Shown here piece after piece: positions 23,601 to 35,150 of a stretch of DNA of 64,000 nucleotides. The stretch is from NCBI RefSeq assembly GCF_016545825.1, contig NC_052614.1, positions 6,280,559 to 6,344,558 of the forward strand, written 5' to 3'. Each line of letters opens with the position of its first letter. Within the stretch, counting starts at the first letter, position 1. The notes below the pieces were generated by a model. The model was not told the DNA's origin and ran no database searches. It saw nothing but the letters and a program-made list of their open reading frames with translations. The position numbers were made by a program, and so were the translations under genes. This DNA is from Eucalyptus grandis (taxonomy: Eukaryota; Streptophyta; Magnoliopsida; Myrtales; Myrtaceae).

Positions 23601-24257
23601 CAAACCTAATATTATAACAACTACATTTATGTTAAGAAAATTGGAAGGGTACATCAAATTTTACCGGTGCACTTAAATTTTTTTCTTTCCTTTTCTTGTC
23701 TCCTCCTTAATTTGCTTCAAATGACACAGAAAGCTCCACGTGTTCATGAAGAGCAATTTATTATCATCTTTTTCATGGCTCGATAGATAATTTGATAAGC
23801 CAATGATTTTTTTCCGTGTTTCAGAATACGGTTAACCAACATGTTAACTAATCGATTCTCCATCAGACCCATAGATAATGCATTCTTCTAATCTTCAATT
23901 CTAACGATTGCTCAAAATTTGAGGCAGGTGGTAGCAAAGCTGAAAAGCAAGCATGTGGCAGGAACATTCACAAAGAAGAAAAAATGTAAGCGAATGCTTT
24001 TCATGATAAACTCTTTTGTCACCTGTCGGCTCTGTTTCATCTGAAACGAATTTCAAATTACAGGTGTAGTCACTGGAGTGCATCATGATATCCCAGTCTG
24101 GAATGGAAGGGAAAAGGAAGACGGCGGTGAGAAGGCTTACTTTGGTATTATAACAACAGACAGGGTGGTTGAGTTTGAATGCCAAAGCAAGGGAGACATG
24201 CAAATGTGGACTGAGGGGATCCAGCAAATGCTGAATTACTGTTCCGACATGATATGA
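20637..24257 (+). CDS. VAN3-binding protein / FORKED-like (DUF828 plus PH-like domain), 421 aa
   Basis: Family role: plant VAB/FKD-like proteins bind the ARF-GAP VAN3 and phosphoinositides, and act at the trans-Golgi and plasma membrane in PIN1 trafficking and vein patterning. Coding exons by GT..AG borders: 20637 (one base), 20730-21013, 21595-21660, 21892-21960, 22045-22417, 23262-23432, 23548-23597, 23928-23985, 24064-24257. The phase is continuous across all of them. Seen: [19 protein letters not shown] at residues 39-57, the family's signature. An Ala-rich DUF828 helix ([16 protein letters not shown]) and [16 protein letters not shown] follow in the long exon. A C-terminal PH-like domain contains [25 protein letters not shown] and [12 protein letters not shown]. 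The 27-bp exon 20611-20637 ends in A, so the ATG is completed across the intron (A|TG). Upstream coding exons cannot be excluded. Convergent with the glyoxalase gene. Confidence 0.85.
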
Positions 24258-24497
24258 TCTGGAGGGAAAAGTGGTATGGTTGGAATTTAGAAGCCCAGAG
24301 AAAGTTTGTTCCGCATAAAAAATATCTGCATGGTGAGATTGATTGGAGAAGAAGACTAGCAATTAAAACGTCTGAAAGAGCCGTGGAGTAATCTCCAAGG
24401 CTACCTCTGTACAAATACCTAGTGAAAAGCAAGATGAAAAAGCTAATCAAAGGTGAATTTGAATTACCTCAATATCTGCCCCCCATCAATGCTTCAG

Positions 24498-27489
24498 TCA
24501 CTCCAATTCTTTGAGGAAGTCGACATTATCAACAAAAACCTGAGTGAGAGAGAGTCAAACTTTGTACTTGTATTTAAATGGAATTAGAAAATACAGTGTG
24601 TGTGCTTTCAAAATCATTTAGCACCAGAATAAAATGAGTTCCACATGCATATGCGTATTAAATCTTCAAATGAAAAGATTATAAAGGTCTTCATTGTTGA
24701 ACTTAGCTCTTTTTATTTGCTCAGCAACATCTACTGGGTAAAATTATAAGAAGAGTATTCATAAGGCCAAGGAAATCACAAGAAAAAGACGTACCGATTT
24801 CCAACCATCAGGGTCCAAGCAAGCAGTTATCTTCGTATTAATACCTGGTAACGGGCCAGGTTCAAGGGCAATTATCCCATCAAACAGTTTAATTGCCTCG
24901 GCCGTCTTATAAACATCATCAGTTCCAATTGCTATCTGATGAAAGACATAAAAGCTCGGGTGTGTCACATGATTCACCATGAATGAACACAAGGACTCCA
25001 AGTGAACTTTTGCTCAAATGATAAGAAAGACTGGTGGGAGCATAAGGGTGGAGACCTCACCTGGGCATAGCCGTCCCCCTTATCATATACCGTGACCCCA
25101 TAATTGTAAGTTAGTTTCAGGACTGGGTTTGTGTCTTCGGGACCATAACCCAATGTAACTTCAGAATACTAAAAAGTGAGAAAAATGCTGAAAGCATCAG
25201 AGAATGAGACATTGCCATTTTAAAGAGAAATTATCTGCAGACCACAACCAATAAACTGCTTTAAGAAGGAACTAAGAAGCATTCCTGAATTGAACTAAAG
25301 AAATGAAGGCATTGACTTGTGCTCAGAACAGGGTCAATGTGTTCAATGCATCAGATATTGAACGAAGAGAGACAAAACGACACATGGTTTTGGTGCAGAC
25401 CTTTCTTGAGACATTACAAATCATCACTCACCAAGAAAAGGAGTGTGCCTACGTACTTACACCACATGCCATGGGATAAAGGATAAAAGATAGTATGAAA
25501 AGATTCAGGATCAAGAGAGATGCAGAATTCTCATTGCCACACAACCTTCCCATGCATGATTACACCACACCCACCATACGACATGCAAGCACACGTTCCC
25601 AACTTTTAAGACTTCATAGGACAGCCTAAGCTCAATGCTTTCAACAAGGTTCAATTAAGTTGAGATTGGCTATGATGAGAGACATTAAATCACCTTGTAT
25701 TCAGGGTTGTCTTGTTTGCTGAGAAGGTCCATTCCAAAAGCCTTGCAGTTCAAAAAGGACAGCAATTTTTATCTTAAGCACGTATATGCGACAAGAACTT
25801 ACATGGTCTGGTGGAAACAAAGGAAGCTCTTCATAATTAGTCAATCACCTTCTTGTAAAAGTTTATTGATCGATCGAGATTGCCCACACAAAGCTTTACA
25901 TGATGTAGGGGCTCAGGAGTAGTTGCTGCTTCTGACAGCTCAAATTTGTATCCATCTGGATCTTCCACATAGGTAATTATTTTACTGTTTCCATCAAGTA
26001 GAACAGATTCCTTTATCACTTTACCTCCCTTTGCCTTTACAAGATTCACTGCTTTTGCTACCTGCAAGGAAATATTGGTACATAAGCCACAATATAGAGC
26101 AGTGGATAAGTCTATTTCATTGGGCAAAACAAAATTTAAGAGACAAAGAAAGTAACTTTTGAGATTTCATAGCAAACTTTTAGACGAATGCAAGGATACT
26201 GTCAGTCTCATAGACACAAGAAAGGAACAAACTTTAGACAAAGAAGGATAATTTACATCGTCCACTGTGATGCCAAAGTGGAGTCCATTTCCTACATTGT
26301 ACTTGTCCGTGCCATAATCTGTTAGGCATCAGCAAATTAGCTCAAGAATAGAAGGAATATCTGAGCAAAGATTTCAAATTCAAAAAGGATGGAAAAAAAA
26401 AGGAAACAACTTACTATAAGTTAGTTCCACAGTGAAATGGGAATCTTCAGGTCCATATCCAAGAAAAGCATTCGAGTATCTCTCCTCTGGTATGTCCCGT
26501 TTTCTCAATAGTTTCATTCCGAAGCATTCAGTGTAAAATCTGCAGTATCTTGCTAATTAGCTATTTGCATGAAAGGCACATCATTAGATGAGGAAATGAG
26601 CAATATGAGCAATTACAGGTCAAACGGTTAATGGACATACTTTATAGTCTTGTCCAAATCACCAACACGATAAACGGCATGGAGCATTCTTCGCTTGTCT
26701 TTCTTAGCCCACTGCAATGCACTGTCCTCAGTGAGATTACTGTTCATTTCTGCTACATTTCCGATGTTATTTGTTTCGGTCATGCTTTCTGCAGGCCTAA
26801 GCAATTCAGATGCTTTTACACCCAAGACTTGTGACTGAGGAATAGCTGGAGAAATTCCCCAAAAGCTCTTCAGATCGTGGCACATAACAATATTATAATC
26901 ACAGAATGAAGCAAAGTAGAAAAAGCTAACTCAACAGGTTATTACAGAATAGTCACAGATAATGCAATCACTACATAATCCATGAATTATTCATGAAATA
27001 GGAGCTCTGTGACTACTATGTTTCGGGCATATTTTCAAGCATTGATTTTTATATATTGACTATTTACAACCGCAAGAAAGAGAAATAAAAACCACTAATC
27101 CAGTAGTGATCAGAATATTCATAAGAAAGCAGTTAAAATTGGTCAATTGTCATTCAAGAAACCACTGGAGAGAACCGGTCAGAGCTTGCTGTAGACAAAA
27201 ATAAATAAATAAATAAAGTAGTGAACAATGCTGTGGAGTTGAATTTTGTCACCATCAACCAGAACAAACCCGAAGCCGAAATGTCCAAACTCTTGACATT
27301 GTTTCCTCTTCTATGAGAATTTACCTGTACCCAGTTGGAACAGAGCGAGCCTCCGGGAGAAATTCGAGCAAGAACTCTCATTGCTTTGGTTGTCGCTACA
27401 ACAGAGCTTGAACGAGCACTGTGACGAAAAAGAATGCTTTTTTGGGAGAGAAAATGGCGTGGAACCGGTACCGTTATCATCGTCAACAT
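24498..27489 (-). CDS. Lactoylglutathione lyase (glyoxalase I), two-domain plastid type, 376 aa
   Basis: Isomerises the methylglyoxal-glutathione hemithioacetal to S-lactoylglutathione, the first step of methylglyoxal detoxification. Exons (minus strand): 27489-27325, 26867-26641, 26539-26415, 26318-26257, 26061-25849, 25741-25694, 25168-25061, 24935-24795, 24539-24498, all in phase. Residues 1-100 are a Ser/Arg-rich probable transit region. Domain 1 (about 115-235) has metal ligands His in MLHAVYRVGDLD, Glu in FTVELTYN, His in LHFGITVDD and Glu in YKFELSE, so its site looks complete. Domain 2 (about 240-376) has LHHVKLCVGNLDR, then PVLKLTYNYG with Lys where Glu is expected, then YAQIAIGTDDVYKTAEAIKLF. 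The C-terminus KSVFVDNVDFLKELE matches land-plant plastid glyoxalase I. DGIIALEPGPLPG replaces the usual GGKITREPGPLPG. The acceptor before 26867 is weak. Confidence 0.9.
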
Positions 27490-28280
27490 GGCGCTGCAAA
27501 TCTGCACTTGCTTGGTCACCGACGAACGGAAGCAAAAATCCTAGCGAAATTGGAAGCTGGAGATTGGGTGCATGTGGACGGGCTTCAGCTTCAGGCCCAT
27601 TTGATCACCTACTCTGTTCTTATTGTATTATTGATGGCGTTGAGCAGCCTTGCTTTTCTATTACGTCGGTTCATACGACACTCGAAAATCAAATCTTTCC
27701 CATTGTAGTAATCTATTATTTGTTGGAAAGCATGTAATAGAAATCCAATACCTTCATCCATCCATGGAGATCGCCAAGATGAAGCTTAAATTCGAGCCCA
27801 TCAATACTAGTAAAGCATGTAACGAAAACTCAATACCTTCACTTGTAGTGATTGCTAAAAGAAAGTTTAAGTCCGAACTCGTTAATATATTCAGTTGAAT
27901 CATCCTTTACTCAAAAATCAACTAAAATATGTTAACTGCTCAATGAGTGAAATTTTATTGACAAAATTCAAATGTGTAACTTAATATTTTCTACAATAGC
28001 ATGAAAAACCTTTTTTTTTCTTATTATATTCATCATCATGTCAACTTTTTTATTCTTTTGTGTTTGAGCTGTCTAGATGATCATATGAAGCAATCATATA
28101 ATCTTATGCGGAATAGCAATTAGATAAAGTTGTGATTATCAGAATCCAGTCTCATGTTAGTAATCCGCCGGTTGGTAAATGACAAGTAACCCTGATAAAG
28201 GTAAAGTATTTGGTAACTTGCTTACGCAAGTGTTAGTCATTTACCAACATACTTTGACAAGTACCAACATCTATCTACAC
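27490..28280. other. Upstream of glyoxalase I, promoter region
   Basis: 5' flank of the glyoxalase gene. 28169-28250 holds an inverted repeat (TTGGTAAATGACAAGTAACC facing GTTAGTCATTTACCAA). No other gene seen. Confidence 0.4.
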
Positions 28281-28289
28281 TTCGAATAT

Positions 28290-28970
28290 TACTAACCTTT
28301 CTAATAATTTACAAAAAATTTATGACTTATCAACGACACGAAAGTTTATACGTGTCTATCACGTTATGATACTAAATAATTTTTGTCTCTTATTAATTGT
28401 TATTTTACTTATTTTGAAAAGTACCAAAAATTACTCTAATAATGTAGTAACACCTATTTTAATGGCCTATTGACCCTTTTATTTGAAATTACCAATCTTA
28501 ATTTGACTAACGTGCCAAAATCTGTCACGTTATGATACCAATTATTTTTTGTCACTTATTAAATATTTATCTTACTTCTTTTCGAAAGTAGCGTTTTTAT
28601 TTATGCTTACCTAGAAAACATCCACTTTTTCTTTTCTTTTGATTAGCGGGTCAAGTGGCGTCTGGGCCAACGACTTCCTGCACCTCAACTAGTACATTTA
28701 AGATTTTACCCCTTCAATGCTATCAATAAATACTTAAACCCAAGACCACAAGGAGATGAGCAAAATTTCTTACTCAAGGCTATTTTGTGACTTAATAATA
28801 CCTTGAAAGTTGTTAATTTTTATATAAAATCACCAATCTTAATTGTTTCAGTTTACTAGTTTTTGTCCCATTAAGATATCAACAAATTTCAGTCGCTTAT
28901 CAATTCTTTATCTTGCTTGGTTTTGAAAAGTGCAAACCTTTATTTATACTTCCATGATTACCAATTACTT
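28290..28970. repeat. Diverged tandem repeats interrupted by a transposon
   Basis: A unit containing CACGTTATGATACCAA, TTTTTGTCACTTATTAA, TTATCTTAC and TTTTGAAAAGTACC recurs near 28350, 28530 and 28870. A further piece (ATTAGGATACCAACTAATTTTAGTCGCTGACC) lies at about 30480, beyond the Mutator-like insertion. Confidence 0.55.
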
Positions 28971-29205
28971 GGGAAAAAAGCCAAAAAAGTCTTAAACATT
29001 TAGTTTTTGTACCGATTTAGTCCTAAACATTTTTTTGTGCCGATTTAGTCCTAAATCTTTTTTTGGTATCGATTTAATCCTAAACCTTTTTAGGTTGTGC
29101 CAATTCAGTCCTTTCCGGCCAATTTTGCTAGATTTTGCTGATTGAACGCTGGCTGGCCAACGTGGCCTAATCGGCGATGTGGACAATTTTTAATAATATT
29201 TTTTT

Positions 29206-29237
<32 letters not shown>

Positions 29238-29751
29238 TTTTTCTTTTCCTCTCCTTCCTCCAGCCGGTCACTAGACCTCAACAACCGGCCAGAGGCAACG
29301 GCCGGCGAGGTCACCCTGGCCGGCCACCTCGCCAATGGCTGCGAGGGCGGCCTCACGCGAGCCAACGATCGGTGAGGACAAGCCTCGCCCATGGCCGGCG
29401 AGGGCGAGCCTCACTCGCCCAGCGCAAGGCCGCCCTCAAGGCCTAGGTGGCGAGGCTCACTGGATTTGGCGAGTGAGGGGGTTCGAGTAGGGGGAGAGAG
29501 TCGGAGGGGTAGACCGCCGGCCACTGCACCTAAGCCGTAGCCGTTGGCCTACGGTCACGCCTGGTTTCAAGCACCGAAGCTCCGATAGGCCTTGGTCCTT
29601 TTGAGCCTTGCGTTGGTCGGACCAGGCCGGAGCTTGCAATCGTCCGTTGCACAAGCTCCATCCCCGACCTCCCTTTGTTTGCTGTGCACATCCTAGATTG
29701 TTCTTCAAGGATTCAATTCGAGATATGAGGGTGTTCAATCTAGGCGGGACC

Positions 29752-29807
<56 letters not shown>

Positions 29808-30396
29808 CTCTCTCGGCCAAGCCGAGGAAACCTAGCCACACGAGACCACCGCCACAACGCTGCTGTCCGGTTCCGTCCATCGATGCTCGCCACTTCACCA
29901 ACCCACCACCATATCCAGCGAGCTAGCTAGGCTCACCCTCGCTAGCCATGGGCGAGGCTCAACCCTCCCAAATCCGGCGAGGGCGAGCCTCACCGCCTGG
30001 GCCTCAAGGGTGGCCTCGCACCGAGCGGGCAAGGCTCACCCTTCGGCCACTACGGGCGAGGTGGCCGGCGAGGTCAACCTCGACCTCACCAGCCATCGCC
30101 TCTGGCCGGTCGCCGAGGTCCGGCGGCGGCCAAAGAAGAAGAGGAGAAGAAAAAATTAAAAAAATTAAAATATATATATTAAAATATTAAAATATTATTA
30201 AAAGTTGTCCACATCGGCGTCGATCAGGCCATGTCAGTCGGCCGGCATCCAATCAGCAAAATCCGGCCAAAATTGATTGGAAAATACTAAATTGGCACAA
30301 CCTAAAAATGTTTAGAACTAAATCGACACCAAAAAAAAGTTTATGACTAAATCAGGACAAAGGTGAAAGGTATAGGACTTTTTTGCCACTTTTCCC
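28971..30396. mobile_element. Mutator-like non-autonomous element (1,426 bp)
   Basis: Flanked by a perfect 10-bp duplication, CCAATTACTT (28961-28970 and 30397-30406). Ends GGGAAAAAAGCCAAAAAAGTC and, inverted, GGGAAAAGTGGCAAAAAAGTC. The inverted termini run about 120 bp and contain several iterations of a CCGATTTAGTCCTAAAC-type word spaced by poly-T. The interior is GC-rich GGCGAGG vocabulary (29270-30130) split by a (GA)n tract. No transposase. Confidence 0.8.
29753..29805. repeat. (AG)26 microsatellite
   Basis: Uninterrupted dinucleotide tract inside the Mutator-like element at 28971-30396. Confidence 0.97.
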
Positions 30397-30499
30397 CCAA
30401 TTACTTTTATAATTTACTAGGATTCATTTGTGTGACTTACTAACGTCCTTAGTTTGACTGATAAATTAGCATTCTCCATATTAGGATACCAACTAATTT

Positions 30500-30860
30500 T
30501 AGTCGCTGACCTTGGCGATGGCCAGCAACCTCATTAGAGCCTCGCTAGCCCCTAACAAGACTTGGCGTCACCTTGGTTGGGTGAGGTCAAGCCAAGGCGA
30601 GGCCAACCCCCATCGACCGCTAGCCAAGGCTCGGCTTCATTGGGGCTAGACCTCACCCAACCACTAGCCAAGGCTCAGCCTCACTGGGGGCTGGTGACAC
30701 TTTGGCCCTCATCTAGCTTATCACCAACCTAGTTGAGATCGACGATCGGCTAAAGAAAAAGGAAAAAAAAGAAAAGAAAAAAGTAAAAAGTAATATAATT
30801 ATTAAAAAAATTGTTCCCAGAAATAGAAATGTTATTATACGCATCCTTAAATACCATATC
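30500..30860. repeat. GC-rich GAGGCC block of a probable decayed element
   Basis: GGCGATGGCCAGC...GGCGAGGCCAACC words followed by an A-rich tail (30750-30810). Composition matches the cores of the Mutator-like and PIF-like elements. No termini found. Confidence 0.4.
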
Positions 30861-31071
30861 AAAGAAAAAAATTACTAAAATACCAATGGCGAGAAATTAC
30901 AGCCAAAAATAAGACGTTACTTTTATAATTAGAAATTTTATATAACTTGGCATATTATTTAAAAAATCCAATCCGTGTGGCATTTCCATGTGGTGTGCTT
31001 GGCATTAAAGTGATCATTTTTTAATAATAATTGGCACTAAATGATCAATTTAAACAAAATTTAGCATTCAA

Positions 31072-31080
<9 letters not shown>

Positions 31081-31125
<45 letters not shown>
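31081..31125. repeat. (AT)22 microsatellite
   Basis: Uninterrupted dinucleotide tract in AT-rich intergenic DNA. Confidence 0.96.
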
Positions 31126-31126
<1 letters not shown>

Positions 31127-31740
31127 CTTTTAAATGATGTCGTTTATGGGTTATATACTAACTAGGCACGTCGACAAAGCACGAGATTGAAAATTAATAA
31201 AACATGGCATAATGTCGAATTTTAAGCTACCTAAATCTAAATTGGCACTTAAATGATTATTTTTAAAAATGTGGCACTTTAACACTAAAGTAAGTACCGG
31301 CTATAACTTTTAAAACTTTTAGTGTCCTTCTCCCATTTAAGACTTTAACAAGCTGAGGGCAATCAATTGACAAGCCACAAGGGGAAAATTTTCCCCTTCT
31401 TTTTCATCATTACAGAGTTAAAAACGAAGGACTCATTTCCATAGCAAGAGTAGGCAGGAGGAGCTAATCATGAGAGCCAAAAGAAGAAGAAGAGCACTCA
31501 ACCCTATAGATGCAAGACCTGGTAAAACGATAAGATGCTACATGGTAAGCGAGTTCTCGAGACTGATTCACATATCTTAGAAGTTGTAAAGAATCGATCT
31601 TTTCGGATAGACAACGGTTTGCCTAGAAAATAACCACGTGAAACATCGATAAAAACAAATAGAATGGATAATCTAAAAATTGGACGGCAAATCTTTCAGC
31701 CAAAAGAAACGACAAAACCCACCCTCTCTACATGTATTAC

Positions 31741-31851
31741 CTTCCGATCCAAGGGAACCGACAGCTTCAGGCGATCAAAACTACGACTCTGAGAAATGGA
31801 TGGCTTGTGGAGAGATGCACTGACATGCAAAGCATGAGAAGAGAGTGCCAT
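31741..31851 (-). pseudogene. Orphan exon 1 of a carotenoid cleavage dioxygenase copy
   Basis: 111 bp encoding 37 residues, starting MALSSHALHVSASLHKPS and ending at a GTAATACATG donor. It is the counterpart of the parental exon 1 at 46387-46277 (MALSSQALNVNASLHRPS). The frame and donor are preserved, but no exon 2 or later exon exists downstream before the glyoxalase gene. It could still be transcribed from the duplicated promoter. Confidence 0.75.
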
Positions 31852-32109
31852 CTTCTTCTTCTTCCTCCTCCTCTTCTTCTGCGATACTACAACAGACTAT
31901 CACGATGTTTACCGAGAATGAAGAGAGGCTACAGTGATGCACACATAAGCCTTCGACATATATAACAAGAGGCCTCAAAATTCGTCCGATGACATAGGTA
32001 TGTCGCTTTCCCGGAGGCGGATATTCACTCATGCTTGTCTCTGCCAGAAAGGACAGATGAAGAACATGCTCATCGAAGAAGGGAGAAGAAGAAAGATTAT
32101 ATATATCAT

Positions 32110-32132
32110 CACACACACACACACACACACAC
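32110..32132. repeat. (CA)11 microsatellite
   Basis: Short dinucleotide tract upstream of the orphan exon 1, within the duplicated promoter. Confidence 0.9.
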
Positions 32133-32450
32133 TTCCATCCATGCACTCAGGCACTTAAAAATCAGCTCAAAATAAAACGCTACATCCCATGATCTGCGTC
32201 GTAAGAATAAGTCTGCAATAAAAGCTCTAGTTGCTGTTGTTCAAGGAGGGATGGCGTGGCGTGGTGGGTGCTGCATCTCAAAGTGTCGCGACATTGATCG
32301 AATTCAGCCATTGCTGGCCTTCGAATATTCCAACGCGTACACTATTGGATATTTGTACAAAATCAAACGTAGGATCTCAAATTCAATTCCTACCAATATT
32401 TGGGCAGGCATGAATGACTTTGTTGAGGTGCAAGAGTGAGTCGTGATGAG

Positions 32451-32620
32451 TGTCGGCACCTAAATTTTGGCAAATTATTTAGTTGTTCCTTGCATGGAAA
32501 ATTAAAGAATCGACATCAATCCCTAACCAAAAAAATAAAACAAAAAAAAAAAGTAATTGCATTTACTTATAGATTACATTTCTTATGCATTGTTAAACCC
32601 ATATAATTTGCATGTTAGTT
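32451..32620 (-). mobile_element. LTR-terminus-like fragment
   Basis: Begins TGTCGGCACCTAAATTTTGG, the reverse complement of the LTR end at 2380 (TGTTGACACCTAAATTTTGG) with two differences. It continues with loosely similar AT-rich sequence. Probably the remnant of a related LTR on the minus strand. Confidence 0.4.
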
Positions 32621-34074
32621 CAACTAGCAATGGATGGACTGGTACAGGGGAGGTCATGATCTTGATCAGACTAAACCCATGTAAATTAAAATTTGGCCAA
32701 AATTCATTACATGGCCAAAATCTTAGGGTGGCGAAAAACATATTGATTAGAGAAAATTGGAGAACCGATTTAACTAGGTGTAGCCAAATTTTGATCATGG
32801 AGGGTGAGGAACGAGGATAAAGAACATATTTGAACTGTTTAGCACGTCCAAGTTGTGTGTTTAAATATTGGAAATGTGTATGTCAGCACGTTCACACGTG
32901 GCAGTATCCCCTGATTTTTCGAAGAAAGGATGCAAGGTAATATAGTTTTGTTTTAAAACAGGATAGAGGGGAACATGGAAGACACACAAGTTCAAAGAAA
33001 AGCGACAAGAAGTAAGATATTTTCTAAGCATCCCCCAATAGGGAAAGAAGATCTGCCCTCTTTCCTTAAAGATCACCGGCCATCTCACTTATAAAAAGAA
33101 CATGACCCTTTACAGAAAGGGGTCTTCCTCCCTCTCTCCCCTTATTACATGCTAAAAAGGGAAAAGCACGTTCTTTCACGGACATAAAAGACGACATGGG
33201 GAAGAGATTGGACCGAGATCGGACGCTCGCCCGGTCCCTAATGGTTGCAGGAGCAGGCATTTCGCCATCAATGGAAGTTGGGTAGTAATAAATATATGAG
33301 AACGATGCGCTCTATCCTCTAGCCGGTTTCAACTAGCAATCTTTAAATAGTTACAATAGAATATGTCATTTCTAGCCAAGCACTTCTTCCCAAAGCTGGT
33401 ATTGCTTATACTCAAACAAATAGATTTCACTTTCTTACAGCTAAGCACATACTAGAATATTGATAACACTTCTCAAAAGTGCGATTTCAATATGCTCAAA
33501 AAGACAATGTAATAATTTTCGTATAACGTTCATTTGAATGTTATAACCTACTTTTCAATCACTTAAGTATCATAACTTTTAAGAAAAGTTTACCTAAAAT
33601 ACTTGCATCTTAAACCCTCAAAATTCACATGGGAGATTTCGATATGCTTCGAATCACCTTATAGCATTATATATTTATGATTTTGTACATATATCATGAG
33701 GCCGATGGCCTTGAAGCCTCTAGTTAAGGTGGGATTTCAATCTTCTCTGACACATGCAAATTGTAATTGGTTAATAAGTTAGTTTAATAATAACTAAGAA
33801 TTTTCAAACGCAATCTCGATAATAATATGGCGCGTAGTCTCAATGGCTCAAACAACCGATACCATGCTAACACATGCTCAACTTTAAATGTTCGTTGTGT
33901 ACAATAGATTAAGCGATTGGGCAAATGCAGCCACTGATAAGCACGAAACGCTTGCACATAACTGAACTCAGAAAGAAAGAACATCTCACACAAAAGGCAA
34001 AAAAAAACTACTATATGATGACAAGAGTAAGGCCTACTACTATGATTTGCACGTGAGATCTGGATTCCTGGTGA
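32621..34074. other. Intergenic, downstream of the dioxygenase gene
   Basis: No exon, RNA gene or transposon terminus that I can support. The minus strand at 34074 downward is the 3' flank of the dioxygenase. Confidence 0.35.
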
Positions 34075-34278
34075 TCAATTCGGTACGCAAATGAAGGCAC
34101 CGTGAAATCCATAGGGTACTCTTTGAGGCAGCGTGATTTTGGCTATCGGCTCGCTTTCAAACTTCTGCGCGTCAATCACGTGCACCTGCAAATTCACAAT
34201 CTCAAAATCACAACGAAAGTCGTTACCGGTAGGCAAAGCTACGTGCTGATACTACTGGAACACCCAGACTTGACCTGC

Positions 34279-34283
34279 GACAC
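34279..34283. other. 5-bp target-site duplication GACAC (left)
   Basis: Matches GACAC at 42600-42604 on the far side of the copia element. Both copies read as dioxygenase exon 12 (GTGTC on the coding strand). Confidence 0.9.
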
Positions 34284-35137
34284 TGTTGGTGTTTCATGAA
34301 TCATGTATAAGAAAAATTAACGAAATGAACGCAGCGGAAACAAAGATATCTTTTACACATGATTCTCCTAAGGCGTTGTTCGTGCGTTTTAATCAAAAAT
34401 CTAAACATAAAAGGGAGTTAAACGAAATACCTCTCGAAGCGCGCTTTGAAACAAGTCGGTTCGGTTGTTCTACATTCGAGTCCCACAAGTGTCGGACCTC
34501 TAGTTCAGACACACCAACAACGAACGTCGAACGGAAGAGAGAACTTTCGGATATTCTCCACTTCGATTGTGCTAGCAATCACGTGGAAAGAATCCAACGT
34601 ATCCTCTTGTGTATTATAGTCACAGCCCGAATGAGAAAAACACTCTTCTTTTCGTGTCTCTCAAAGAATACAAGAACACAAGAACACACACATTTCTCTT
34701 TCTCAATATTCAGCAAAGAGAACTCTAAATTTGTTTATGGTGTTTCGGATCCGGAACAAAAGACAAAACACACTAACTCTTTTCCAAATTTTCAGCAGCT
34801 CTTTTTTAACTCGTCCCTCATTCATTTTTTATAATAAAATGACCAGCAACGGTTGCTGATCGATGGACGATCAGCAACCGTTGCTGATCGTCCATAGCGG
34901 ACGATCGTGCATGAGCGGTTGCTCATGCACGACCATCGTGCATGAGCAACCGCTCATGCACGATCTTGGCATGATGGTCAGCGGTTGCTGACCATCCATG
35001 CTCGTGCATAATGGTCAGCAACTGCTGACCATTACGCTCGTGCATGTGCACGAATTCGTGCACATGCATGAAGCTTTATTTTTTTTTTTTCTTTTTAATT
35101 ATTTATTAATAAGTTAATTTAGGGCATACTACTAACA
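34284..35137 (-). repeat. 3' LTR of the copia element (854 bp)
   Basis: On the minus strand it starts TGTTAGTAGTATGCCC and ends CATGAAACACCAACA. Contains a dense palindrome block at 34842-35074. Confidence 0.95.
34842..35074. repeat. Nested palindrome cluster in the copia LTR (left copy)
   Basis: A series of near-perfect inverted repeats: AGCAACGGTTGCTGATC with GATCAGCAACCGTTGCT, CGTGCATGAGCGGTTGCTCATGCACG, TGGTCAGCGGTTGCTGACCA, TGGTCAGCAACTGCTGACCA, and TGCATGTGCACGAATTCGTGCACATGCA (first half given at 35041-35052). Individual hairpins also pair with each other. Mirrored in the other LTR at 42302-42534. Confidence 0.9.
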
Positions 35138-35150
35138 ATCTCCCACTTGC
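35138..35150 (-). other. Polypurine tract of the copia element
   Basis: The minus strand reads GCAAGTGGGAGAT immediately before the LTR start TGTTAG. Primes plus-strand DNA synthesis in this family. Confidence 0.7.

Larger units (their letters stand above)
31390..32430 (-). repeat. Partial duplicate of the dioxygenase promoter, exon 1 and intron 1
   Basis: Collinear with 45930-48020, after removing the 1-kb transposon there. Shared landmarks: ACGAAGGACTCATTTCCATAG (31421 and 45977), the exon 1 coding region, CCAGAAAGGA, and CAAAGTGTCGCGACAT (32279 and 46713). The similarity stops just short of where exon 2 would begin, so only the 5' end was copied or retained. Confidence 0.8.

Noticed and set aside
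23901..24450. Minus-strand frames of 100-153 codons
   Set aside because: Antisense to the last exons of the VAN3-binding-like gene.
27381..27737. Plus-strand frames of 95-118 codons over the glyoxalase exon 1
   Set aside because: Antisense to the transit-peptide exon; no independent support.
31781..32146. 121-codon minus-strand frame with poly-Glu
   Set aside because: Reads the orphan exon 1 out of frame, continuous with a CA-microsatellite leader; the real exon is in another frame.
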